The position numbers and the translations under genes are program-made. This document shows positions 12,401 through 23,217 of a DNA stretch of 64,000 bases, in pieces; the first letter of the stretch is position 1; the number at the start of each line of letters is the position of its first letter. Origin of the DNA: Ectocarpus siliculosus (taxonomy: Eukaryota > Sar > Phaeophyceae > Ectocarpales > Ectocarpaceae); contig FN649737.1 of the NCBI GenBank assembly GCA_000310025.1, forward strand, positions 3,717,018 through 3,781,017, in the 5' to 3' direction. Below the pieces are notes generated by a model. It was not told the origin of the DNA. It did no database searches and saw only the letters and a program-made list of their open reading frames with translations.

Positions 12401-15029
12401 GCTGCTGCAGAGGAGACGAAGGCTTTCTCGCCGCGTCCACCAAGGACAGAGGTGCCGCTTGACCACCGGATAGAGCCCGCTGCCCCCATGGTCCAAGAAG
12501 CGCCGGAGACGCCGGTGGCCCGGATGGAGCAATCCGCACAACCTACAACCCCAGCCGGACGCCGACTGGGGTCGGAATCGGTCAGCGTATCGGATCTCGC
12601 ACGAGCGGTTTCGGCTGCGCCAGGAGACCAATCCTCGCTGCGCTCCGCACTACCCGAACCCGAGGCTCTGAACGGGGACGATGATTCGGCCGTCAGCAGG
12701 GCACAGGAGACCCCTGAGGTGTTGGACAGGAACGGCTTGTCCCCTCGCGTTCCTCAGCGTCGACGAGGCGGCGACGCGGAGCCCCCAAGGCCGACTCGGC
12801 GAAGCAGTGGTCGTGGCCGAGGCAGCAGCGACGCCCGGCGTGGTACGAGCGCTCCGACGGTGGAGAGCCTACGGCGACGACTCCAAGGAGGCGAAGGGGG
12901 GCGATGGGGGGCGGGTGAACCCCGCGGGGGCTCCTCTTCCGACGAAGATTCGTCCCCTGGTGCCGCCAAGCCAATAAGCCGGAGAGCCAGCGGGGCAGCA
13001 GCAACAATAGAAGCAGACTCAACAGCGGTGGCAGCAGCAGCAGCAGCAACAGCAGCAACAGCAGGGGGCCGATCACCAATCAGCAGCCCCTCCCTCTCCT
13101 CCCTGGGGTCTCCTCCATTGGCTGGAACCGGCAGAGGAGGCCGGTTGGGCCAGGCCCACCGGCCGGTCCCCGCAGACTCGTTCCTCGCCCGGCTCCACGC
13201 GAGGCTGGCCGGAGCGGACCACACCCTCCGGCAGTCGCTCGGCAGGCGAGAAGCCCTGCTGAGTAGGTTCGGGACGGACGGTAGCAGCAGCGTGGCCCCC
13301 ACGAGCGAGGGGGAAGACACGTCCGACCAGAACGGCCGCTCTGTGGACGCCTCGCCCGAGACTACAGCCTCGTCTTCTTGCTCGCCGCAGGACGGGGTCG
13401 GTCGTGGCGCCGCGGCGGCGGGGCATGCCAGGAGCGGTAGCGACAGTAGCATCGTCAGGGGCGACCTCGGGCTCGGCCTGGAAGCATCCCCTGGGACGGA
13501 TGCAAAAGGGGGTCGTTTCGGGTTCACGGACGGAGGAGGAGGTGGTGGAGGAGGAGGAGGAGNNNNNNNNNNNNNNNNNNNNNNNNNNNNNNNNNNNNNN
13601 NNNNNNNNNNNNNNNNNNNNNNNNNNNNNNNNNNNNNNNNNNNNNNNNNNNNNNNNNNNCTGCTCTAGGTGTCGGCTCTTGCTCCGGCTGCTGGCTCTCG
13701 CTAGAGTGGTGGTGGTGGTGGAGGAGGAGGAGGAGTGGGAAGAACACCGCCCCGTAAGGTAGACTCTCGGAGAGGGGACGAGACGAGAAAGCAGTCCCGC
13801 CTGGCGCCGCCAATCACGGTGCGCTCTCGGGGATCTAACCCGGTACGACAAAACGCTTCGCAGGCGTCATCAACGGCCGCACCTGACAATACTTTGCCCG
13901 TAGCAGCCGCAGCAACAGCAGGACCACCCTCCGCACAAGCAGCTCGTGGCGGGGTTAGAAGAACAGCTGTTGCTCGTGCAAGCGGGTACGGGCGGGCGGC
14001 GGGCAGCGACACGGACGATACCGAGGCGGAAAAGGAAAACCTCAGGGAGCTCATGCTGGCTCTGGGCGCTGTAGATGTTCGCGACGGTGACGGCGATGCG
14101 AGTGCGGAAGACGACGAGGGCGGGCGAAGACACGGTGTTGGGGACGGTGTAGAGGCGAGAGATGAGGCTGGCAATGTTTCCGCAGGTCGTGGGGATGTGG
14201 TCAGCGTTTCTGATGGATACGACGGCGACCATGTGATAGCGGCTGCAACGGGCGAAGCTGACGCAGGAGGTGGTAACACCCTCATGTCGTCAGTGAGGGC
14301 GCAGAACGAAGACATCTCGTCTCGCCTGCAGGACATGTCACTACAGGTCAGTCCACACAATGTTCCTATGACAACTTTCTTCTTGTTCTTGCGTCCATTT
14401 TCTTGGTGCCGTTACCTGCACTTTGTCCTACGGTATGTTACCTGGCTTCACGAGTGGGGAGGTTCGATCCGGAGTGGTGTAGGAGGGCTCTCCTGTGATG
14501 CATACCTTCGTCCTGAACGCAGGAGTTGTCGAGCAATGTATCCCCTGACGTACAAGCTGTGAATATACTTGGTACGAAAACGTATGTCCCCGACCAAATT
14601 TGACTTAGTCACGACCTACGTAGCCGCCCGACGTTGGACAAGGTTGCCCGCTGCCCCGTCGGGCGGCCGGCTGCTGTAGGCCAGAGTCAGACGGGGCTCA
14701 GAGCAAAGCAACCTCTGAAGTACGCGTCAAAGCTCGGGGAAGATGATCGTCATCACAGAAATCGCTGATAGTTCACCGAACGACCGTGTACTCGCAGCCA
14801 AATCGACCTATGTTGAAATGTGTTCGGTGGCGGTTGCTGTTGAGAAGCACGATGACCACTAGACCATTAGTCAGCGCTGACTATTTACTCTTGTTGTGGA
14901 TGTGCTTCGCTTTGGATGTTGTTGTGGCCCATTAAGCAAACGCCTTGCCTCGACCATTCTAAACAACAGGAAGCGTTGGGCCTGTCATCATCGGCTTCGT
15001 CTCCGGCGTCCGCGGCACCAGAAGGCTGA
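3794..15029 (+). CDS. Large multi-exon coiled-coil protein, 5' end missing
   Basis: Exons read: 3794-3975, 4294-4521, 5059-5175, 5765-6091, 6903-6972, 7496-7615, 8363-8494, 9122-9331, 10136-10221, 10432-10536, 10840 to ~14346 (broken by the gap at 13563-13659), and 14970-15029 ending in TGA. All junctions before the gap keep one frame. The sum is roughly 1,700 residues. The N-terminal two-thirds is highly charged heptad sequence (repeats such as LTEREEELSIRDEALSAREE and KEERVSKKEAGVSNKE), typical of long parallel coiled coils. The big exon adds another coiled coil (LDAERHRLKLAAESAEKEH) and then low-complexity Ser/Gly/Ala/Pro sequence. A more ordered segment (DSFLARLHARLAGADHTLRQ) and an acidic tail with TEAEKENLRELMLALG follow. 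Several early introns share phase 2 with an AG|R junction, and the intron after 5175 uses a GC donor. No enzyme or motor domain is visible. Centrosomal, ciliary and nuclear-matrix proteins look alike at this level, so no function is assigned. The start codon was not found. Confidence 0.75.
8050..8106 (+). other. Duplicated-exon remnant or cassette exon in coiled-coil gene
   Basis: This 57 nt stretch has an acceptor-like CTGTAG before it and GTAGTC after it. It would be read in phase 0 on both sides, so it could be included without breaking frame. Its encoded KLEGEQQELG matches WLEGEQQELD of the exon at 7496-7615, and the DNA is also similar. It is either a decayed copy of that exon or an alternative cassette exon. 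Confidence 0.45.
8522..8575 (+). repeat. GGGAT pentanucleotide repeat
   Basis: An imperfect (GGGAT)n run grading into GGGAC, located in the intron after the exon ending at 8494. Confidence 0.8.
9399..9468 (+). repeat. (GA)n microsatellite
   Basis: About 33 GA dinucleotides with one GAAA interruption, in the intron after the exon ending at 9331. Confidence 0.95.
9940..10128 (+). repeat. Degenerate GATGTTGTC-type minisatellite
   Basis: A T/G-rich stretch of irregular copies of GTTGTCGTTGATG and GTGTTGTCTTTG, just before the exon at 10136. Intronic, no coding role seen. Confidence 0.6.
13563..13659. other. Assembly gap (97 N) in Gly-rich tract of coiled-coil gene
   Basis: The gap lies between two GGN-repeat (poly-glycine) stretches. 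The reading frame before it differs from the good frame after it. The first ~45 nt after the gap carry two stops in the downstream frame, the second being GCTAG just before AGTGGTGG. An intron or lost sequence therefore probably sits here. Confidence 0.9.
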
Positions 15030-16535
15030 GGGAGAGAGAAGGGTTGCTTTGTTGCTGGATACCATTGTTTTTACCAAGAGTCGAAATCAAGCAAGTATCG
15101 TTTCGAGGCCTTGTCTTTTTGCTAGCCACCTCTCTCGCCTCGTGCTAGACTGCTGATTGTAATTTCTAGTGTTCTGTACAACCCCCTCAATGTAGTTTGG
15201 TGTGTTGTGGGCATTACACAAAAAGGGGGGTCCAATATGTAGAAAGGTTGCTGTTTTTTGTTTGCTCACAGTACGTTTGGTGCGGAGTGTTGTGAGTTTT
15301 CGTGTGTCCTAGTTGTAGGCGTGTTTAAGTTGGGGTTGGGAATAAGTAGGGCTTCACGTCGTCCAGTTGTACGTAGGGCGGTGGAGCCCGCCCACTGTAA
15401 CTCCAGTACGGTGTGGAAGGTGTTGTACAGGGTGTTGGAGGGCATTTGATGACAGCAGTTTAATTGTTTTTACTTTAATAAAAGTTTCGGCAAGTCTATC
15501 GCCACTCAGCAGTAGTCGTTCTTGTACCGTGAGTACACATGCCTGCACCATCTACTCTGGGCAACATCATAAGGATGATTACGGATGCTCGACGTTATTA
15601 GGGTGCAAAACGGGTAGGGAGCGCATGTCGCTTGCATGGAAGGCGAAGGAGAAGAGGCAGAATGTAAACCAGGATTCGATCGAACCGCTTTCTACGCATA
15701 TATGTTAGCCCCTGTACCTCCGGGAATCACCCTGCCGCACACGGCCTCGGCAACACCCAACCAAGCACACCACCACCGTTGCACGGTCGGCATGTTACTG
15801 TCTATTCGTCGCCGGAACTTTCTATTGGTCGTGGCATAGAACCATCGCGGTTTTTTTTTTCGTTTTCTGGCGAAAACGTTCCAAACGCAAGCACGCGACA
15901 CAGCGACGGTACAAACCGAAACCTCGGCAGCGCCGCTGCCATTGTTGTGACATGGACCCCCCACTATCTGCGGTGGCTGCTGCTGCTGCTGCAGCGAGAG
16001 AAAACACTACCACGTTTAATTCAGCGACACCTCGCGTTCTCCGTCACAGCCTACACCAACGCCCCTGCCCCCCATCCCAACCCATGTGATATTTCGTCTG
16101 AACTCATATATTGTGTACTTTATTCACACCTGATTGCCATGTAGACATCGCAAACAAATACAGGGGGTCTCTGCCAACTCCTTGAAACAACACGATACAA
16201 CATTTGTTACGCCTTTGTACTCAGCAATCGCAAGTAACCCACGTTTAGAGCACGGCACCACAGCAGTGCTTCCTCCTGCCTTGCGGTGGTGCATTTCTGT
16301 TGAGAAGCTACGATGCCGATACAAGAATACGTCGCGGTGCCCTGTTTCAATTTTATCGCGAAAAGCGCGTAGTAGGCGTTACCCACCTTTCCATATAAAC
16401 ATGCCAAGAGGTTTCGATTCTACCAGGAGCTTGCGCCCACGATAAAAAAATGGTTTGAACGATTGGAAGATAAAGACGGCAGAAATGACACGAGGATCCC
16501 TTCCGACGACATGGCGCAAAAATTGAAAAGCGCCT
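15030..16535. other. Convergent intergenic region / 3' UTRs
   Basis: This separates the 3' ends of the coiled-coil gene (+) and the ureohydrolase gene (-). An AATAAA at 15477-15482 could be a polyadenylation signal for the plus-strand gene. I see no supported gene; the short frames present show no family motif. Confidence 0.5.
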
Positions 16536-19500
16536 TTAGAAGGGTGTGAACTCCTTGTCAATGATGTCCTTGTGGGACCCCATCTTGTCGTGTGAGACGA
16601 GCGACCCCATTGTCTCCACGATCAACCGCAAGGCCTGCAGCGAGGTGGTGTCCGAAACGTCGTACGGGGGACTAACCTGTTCACCGAGCAATTTACAACA
16701 ACAGGCAACAAAGGTGTGGGGGGGTTGGTCGACGGTGGCGTATACCACGAGGGAGTTAAGGTGTGTACTGGCGGGTGGAGAGTCCTTTAGCCAGAGCTGG
16801 CATGGTGCACTGCCTGGTGCACTGCATCAGTGTCAAGCCGGGCGGCGGGGATTTGTTTTTCTGGGGGGGGGGGGAGCACACGAATGCTCGCAAGGCGGGG
16901 CCCGTTTTTCACGTCGCATTGAGCCAATTTACTCCCGTAAACACCACATTATGTCTGTGTACACCTCAATACTATTCCACTCCATCGCCAATAGTGCTCG
17001 ATGCTCCTCAGTGACGCTTTGGGCATGGCACAAAGAAACCAAAGAACATGTCCGCACTTTATTCCACCAAATACAGAGAGGGCTCCGGGCCTAACTGCAC
17101 CTACAACACAATCTGACGCATCACCTCGACGAGCTCCATGCCACACAGTCCCTCCTTGGCAACGCCTCCGACCAACTTGTGCGCCTCCCGGGGGAGCAGC
17201 CCCCCAGGCTCCGGCCAACCGGTACCGGGGACGAAGGCCGCGTCCAAGGAATCGATGTCATCTGCGACACATGACGGGGAAGACACAAAGGCAACGGCTG
17301 AACAAGGCGTACGCGAGATGGGTCAACACGAAGCTAATGTCAAAAACTACGTGCGCGAATTACGTGACAGGCTACGGTTGGCGGCGCGGCCCTGTCAAAC
17401 GTTTTAGCAGCCCAGTACTATCAATGGTGCTTGATACGTACAAGAACCGGCTTCCCTTTGGCACCTCCCTTGAAGCCTGCAACAATGCGACCATCACAGG
17501 ACGTGTCACGCGGAGGTTCAGCTGTCCTGTGTTATCAGGAGTTAGGCTGAGGGTCAAGGCAAGGTGAGGGTCAGATCAGCGCGCAAACGGCGGTGCAGCC
17601 GTCCCCCTCCGGTAGGAGGTGGGGATAGGATGGGGTTGCCCCTAGCGCTAGAGGTAAAAAGCAAAAACAAATCTCACAGGACATGTAGACTGCGTCGCAG
17701 CCGTCCCAAGCCGCTTCGAGCGCCATCTCGATGACCTTGTCCATGCCGAAGTCCTCGAGATCCTGTGGAGGTCGTTCATGACGTCAGGTGGCGTCAAGAT
17801 GGGTACATGGGCTCCCCCAGTCCCATCAACCACGAAAAGGCAATGGCTCACGTTCTTGCGCGTGATGCTGGTCAACCTTGGATCATTCTGAGACGAGGGG
17901 ACTGGTCTACGTTTATCATCTCCTTAATAGCTTTTCTGGGATTAGGCAGCCATGCTGGATTCTGAGGCTAAAACCTCGTCGTAGTTTCGACGCAAGCAAA
18001 CAACCCTGTCTGTCAGAGCAATCACACTCCACCATTGTTCTACTTGCAGTTATGGTGGCAATAGCTATCGTCAGCCCGTAGTGTACGTCCTACTTAGGTT
18101 GTTGGTGTCTCTTGACGCCATCTTTGGTATCACAGCAACACCGTCTTCCTTGCGACAAAACGTATTTGGAAGACAGAAGTATTGACGTCGTCGAATTGTA
18201 CCTGCATGGTGAAGATGTTCGTCTGCCGGTCGCGCATGTTCTTCAAAGAAGCGCGCGGAACCTGTTGTTGTTGTTTTGTATGTTGTAGTGGGTGGTGGAG
18301 GGCGGCGGCGGAGGAAGCGAACACGTCAAGAAAACACAGATCTACGAAAAAGTAAGAAACAACGCTCAGACAGTGCTAGCGGCCGGGGAACCTTGCGTCA
18401 TGTCCCAGCACCGTGGGCATCTCCTTCTCCAACCTTTCCGTGGCCTACAAGGCAACTTACTCCGCGGATGCATCGATCTACATACCTATCCACCGTCCAT
18501 GTCTTATCAGCGCAAATCAATCAACGCCTTTACCTGCCAGCCGCCGATGCCGATCTGAACGAGGTTCTTCGCCGGCACGTTAGGGATGTTAGTCGCGTGG
18601 AAGTAGGGCGTGGTGTGCATCCTCTCGTCCAGGTCCTTTTCCTGGATGTCGGCGTGACGGTCGACGTGGATGATGCCGATGTTCTTAGAGGTCACGGACG
18701 CAATCCTGAGGGTTAGGGACACAACCGGAGATAGGGTAAACATAGCTTCAGGATAGTCGTTTTTTCAGGCTTGGAGTTGGGCTCAGGGTGGAGATGTGCG
18801 GAAAGACAACGAGGTTTTAATTTTTTCAGAAAGGCGTCAGAGGGCAACGGATGATGCCCATTCCGTACAGGGCAAGGTTGCGGCGATTCCTAGACTGGAG
18901 GGAAGGAACGAAAAAGGACACTACACGGCAAAAATCGACAACAGCATTACCGACAAGAAGGTTGTTACCGATACAGGATCAAATGTCGTGCGACAGACAT
19001 AGCGATTCGGCTTGCAGTTGACCAAGCCTTGCGGCTGGATACTCAATCCCCACCAAGTCCCCGGGCCATACCTGTTTCTGTAGTTTTTTTTTTTTTTTTT
19101 TTTCTTCACTTCAAATCAGCGCTCACAGCACTAGTGCCGTTTATTCCAACCCGTGGTCATACAGAAGAGCCTCTCTCTACCCTCCCCTCCTGCGGTACTT
19201 CGCCTTCAATTTTTAATGTGAGAAGAGTTCAGTACTCTCTTCCCTCTGTGTACACACGAACTAGCGCTATCCACTTGGCCAGGAGCGGAAGCGAGAGAAA
19301 AACTCACTTTGCAAGAAAAGCTCGCCTACGCCGGGATTCGAACCCCTGACCTGACCTCTAGAAGGTTACGAGGCTACCAACTAGACCACCGGGGCGACCG
19401 GCATTAGAACCAATGCAATGAGTAGCCAACATTTTACCTTGCTGGGCTCGTTCATCTGCTACAGTTTACAGATTCGAGAGAGGCTCGCCCACGCAAGGCA

Positions 19501-22500
19501 TGGAAATCACACGAAACTGTCCGGTATCGCTAGACACCTAGCGCCTACACAGGACCCAGGTCCATGACCCTAACCCCAATGATTAAGTCTAAAACCTAAC
19601 GCGAGGAATCTCCCTGGCGTAGTGTTTCCTCTCTCACCCGCGTACGGTGGGGAAGCCGATGGAGTGGTCCCCCCCCATGATGATCGGCATTGCCCCCGAA
19701 GCGGATACGTAGGCAACGGCGTTGGAGATCTGGTCGAAGGTCTTCTCGATGTTGGCCGGGATCGTGAACACGTCTCCGACGTCGCACATGGTCATCTGTT
19801 CGCGCAGGTCTACCCCAGTCTCGTAGTTGTAAGGGGTGTCTGCCACGCGAGAGGTACGGCGTTCCGAGGTTTGGGCGTGAACGCGTGCACCGCACCAAAC
19901 ACTGAGGCACGAAGCGTCGGGGGTCTAGCCTAAGGGCGTGCCGTTAAAGGGATTGGTCGCTACCCGAACAGGTGGGAATGCAGCAAGACATTCGACGCGA
20001 ACGGGGAGAGTACGTGGGGGCGTGATGCACGCCTATGGCACGTCGCGAATGCTCGACGAAGGTCACAGCCCACCCCAGTACCAAACAGCGTGCTCGTTCA
20101 CGACGATAAAGCACGGCTGCTAGACTACGACGAAGCATGCTGGGGAGGAAACGCGATGCATCAAGTCCACCAAGTAGCTCTTCCACGCACATAAGGCCGA
20201 GATGCGTCGGATCCCCTGTGGGCCGAAGCGAGTGCCGGGGCGGTAGGTGGTCCCGCCATCGAAGGGCACGCCTAAGACGGCGACATCGTAGGTGCCCACG
20301 TCGCGAATATCGTCCAGGAAGGGAGCCTGTCAACAAAATCACGAGATTGCCGGCACCCAAGGGTTGGTTCGTGCAAGCAGTCCAGCTTTTTGATAATAAA
20401 ACAGAAGAAAAACAACTGGGTCACTTCTATCTAGATTATATGCCTGGCGCTATCGGTTGGGAATAGAAAACTCATCGCCTCTGTACCAGGAAAGAGCTGA
20501 CACTCATCGCGACAGGCGGGGATACCAATGAAAGTCGATTGGTTCTTCGTTTACCTTCATGAAGGTATTTATACCCGCGAAGTGAGGCAGCTCGCCTCTG
20601 CTAAACGTGGGGATGGTCCTGTCCACGATGGAGCTGGCCCCGGGCAAGCCATGCTCGAGACCCTTTTCCACCTGCCCAGGAAGTCACACGGTTACATTAT
20701 CACGCCTTCGCCGGAGAGTGAAAACAATGTGGTTTGATCATTAATTGTACACGTTGCGGTTCGTATCTTGCGTGATCCTACTGCCAAGGACAACAGTCAC
20801 CACGAGTCATGACAAGGAACGCGACATGCAGCCTTCTGATTTCGCCAAACCGTAAATTATACCAGGGCAGGAACGCTGGACGAGATCCTTGTCTTCCTTG
20901 CCGTTGGCCGTGGAAACTGTTCAAAATGCCGATAATCGGATTCCCAGGAGCTGTCGAGGTTATTTCCAAAATAAACCACATAAGCATTCTGAAGCACGCC
21001 ACCGCCGTAAGTTTTTTTCATACCTCTTTGTCGTGGACCGTTGTCGGCAGGTCCCTCTCAGCCTGGGCCGCTCGCCAACCCTGTGTTTTCTTCCACTTGG
21101 TCGCGTTCGAGTCGCCATCGTCGTCGAAAGGCTTTAACATGTTCGTTTCGGTTGTCATCGTGTTCACCGTCGTCAGCGCGAGAGGGCTATTAATAAAACT
21201 GGTTACAGCAGTGGTGCTCCCGATAGCGGCGGTCCCGAGTTGTGAGGGTTCCGGTATAACCGCGCGGTATCCATCGCTTGTCACGAGTTTTGGCTACCTA
21301 CTTGAATAATCCCCAACACTCAATAGTGCCGTGTCCAGATATGGCATACAGTAGTGATTTCTCCGCCACTATTGTACGCTACTTGTACACCCTTCCTTGT
21401 GGTGTATCGGGACCAATACTGCCGTTACAGCGTTGCCTTGTCCAAACTGCTCCGGACACACAAGCATGATACAGAGAGAATGCAACTCACCTGGTACCAG
21501 GTATTTGTAGAACCGTTTTCTATTGTGTGAAGGTGTCCTGAGGTGTACCGGGCGGTATCAATCACTAAAATCCTTAGCAGTTTTCTCAGCACTCATATGG
21601 AGGCCAAGATACGGAAATTCATGAAGCACAGACACACGGCTATAAAGAGTAAGATCTGAAGGATGTGAGAAAAAAACATGGTTTCTTCCCAAGGGTCCTA
21701 GGGTTCGTCATCTTCTTATTCCAATGTAGCTGCGACTTGTTCATGCATCTTTGGGGGCTGCTGACGCTATGGATTAATTTCTAATCTACTGTATTAGTAT
21801 ATCTTAGACTGTTTTCTTCGATAGAGATGGATTCGTTGGGTCATACTGAAAAAATAAAAAAACTAATGAGTCTACGAAGGCTTGCCCACTCTCCGCACTA
21901 CCCTGGCTTGACCGAGTTCGCTCGGTCACGCTTGGCTTTCCTCGCCACATCGCACCAAAGGAAATAGCCAGTCTCCGGTGGCAGGTCATACCCACCACAT
22001 TCCGGACTTCCGCTCACCCAAAGCGCCTGAGTACAGCAGTACTGCTAAAGAATTCAACACATCCTTCTATTGGAATACTATAGATGTACAGCGGTAGTCT
22101 CGAACGGGTGTGAAGTCTCCGTGATTTCACGTCACGTAGACTGTAGTCTAGACTAGTCTTCTTTTTTGTATGTAGCCTAACCTGATCACAAGAATACACG
22201 CTGTTGAAACTGACGAACAAAAATAGGAGTTCTGTTGTAGTGGACAGCAGCAGTTTACTGTGCGGGTACGTATGATATGTAGACTGCATGTTTTTCATGT
22301 TTTCTGAGAAGGTCAGGGTTGAAGGAGGTGGGGATCTACAGTAGGACTGCTGTACATACGTAGTCTAGACTTCGTGCAGCAGATTCGGCTGTGCTAACGG
22401 CACTATGTACTGCTGCAACATGAGGAAGAAAATCGTTTGTTATGGCAACGAGAAGCAGAACAGGAGCTGTGTCTCCTGACTATTAACAGAACCGCGGGGC

Positions 22501-22727
22501 ACAGAGACGAGGCACAGAGACAGCAGTAGCCTTGGCAGGGTGTTCGTATTCAGGAAACATGTTGGATAGAGCGCATAATCGGGGCAGTTGGGTTAGGTCC
22601 CACAGACCATCGGGGATCATCTCGGGTGGGACGGAACCTCTTCTGGGATCTTTAGCAAATTGACGAAAAGGCCGGGTGAGGCATCGCCGTCGTGCGTCAT
22701 GCCCATCATGCGCAGCAGCAGGTTGTG
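16536..22727 (-). CDS. Ureohydrolase (agmatinase/guanidine hydrolase superfamily)
   Basis: Exons on the minus strand, 5' to 3': 22638-22727 (probable), 20555-20671, 20191-20326, 19638-19839, 18534-18705, 18202-18261, 17678-17762, 17125-17261, 16536-16676 (stop TAA). Every junction is phase-consistent and gives ~379 residues, near the usual length of the family. Metal-ligand motifs of binuclear ureohydrolases are intact: GGDHS (~170-174), DRHAD (~197-201, the DxHxD motif) and DIDSLD (~289-294), followed by FVPGTGWPEPGG. Enzymes of this superfamily hydrolyse a guanidino group to urea. Stretches such as ELPHFAGINTF, VPFDGGTTYRPGTRFGPQG and MHTTPYFHATN are, as I recall the family, closer to the cyanobacterial agmatinase-like proteins that include nickel-dependent guanidine hydrolase than to animal agmatinase. 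That assignment is untested. No start codon is certain; a 5' exon ending at 22960 is possible. A SINE lies in the intron 18706-19637. Confidence 0.88.
19084..19401 (-). repeat. tRNA-derived SINE, copy 1
   Basis: Read on the minus strand, it starts CCGGTCGCCCCGGTGGTC. An A-box-like TGGTCTAGTTGGTAGCC and a perfect B box (GGGGTTCGAATCCC) follow. Next comes a ~230 bp body containing CAGAGGGAAGAGAGT and TATGACCACGGGTTGG, and the element ends GATTTGAAGTGAAG plus a 20 nt A tail. It lies in an intron of the ureohydrolase gene, in the same orientation. Two more copies in this window (33465-33797 and 38435-38737) define the family. Confidence 0.88.
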
Positions 22728-23086
22728 CTGGCAAGCCACTAAGAGAAATCTAGGCGAGGTCTAATCCAACTATTATCAGGTCGCTTCATCCCTAGCCTGA
22801 GGAGACTCATGGGGTGCTGCAGATCCATGGTTTAGCGCATGCATGTGAAAGTCAAGATCAAGATGATGTCTCTTGCTGTTTGACTCACAGAGGGATGATG
22901 CTGTCTCGCTTGCGTGCGTGGCGGCGCTAACCGAACGAGCTCACGGCGACGCGTGACACCTGCTGCACGACCGAGCGCTCGCAGATTGAAGGGGGGCATG
23001 ACTCCGAACTCGATCTGTCTCTCTCGGAAAAACGGGTGTGCTGCTGCACTGCTACTGTGCAGGTGTGCATGTGCTTCCAATGCACG

Positions 23087-23217
23087 GGACTGTTAAAAAG
23101 GAAGAACAAAAAACCCGAGAGAACCGAAGTTCCGAAGCTTTGTATGACAGCTGAGTACCAACGCAACACCCGCACCGCTTGCTGCTCATCGCACAGCAGG
23201 AGTGCAACGGGAGGAGG
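23087..23217. promoter_or_regulatory. Putative bidirectional promoter
   Basis: The carrier gene starts at 23218 on the plus strand. The nearest candidate 5' exons of the ureohydrolase lie at 22638-22727 and perhaps 22960-23086 on the minus strand. The space between the two genes is then at most a few hundred bases. No TATA-like element or other motif is evident; the call rests on gene orientation only. Confidence 0.25.

Noticed and set aside
12754-13851. Minus-strand frame of 365 codons opposite the coiled-coil gene
   Set aside because: It is a GC-driven shadow of the large coding exon and crosses the gap; the plus frame is the one supported by splice phase and heptads.
19332-19397. A functional tRNA gene on the minus strand
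   Set aside because: A and B boxes are present, but the acceptor arm does not pair and the sequence continues into a repeated body with an A tail, so it is the head of a SINE.
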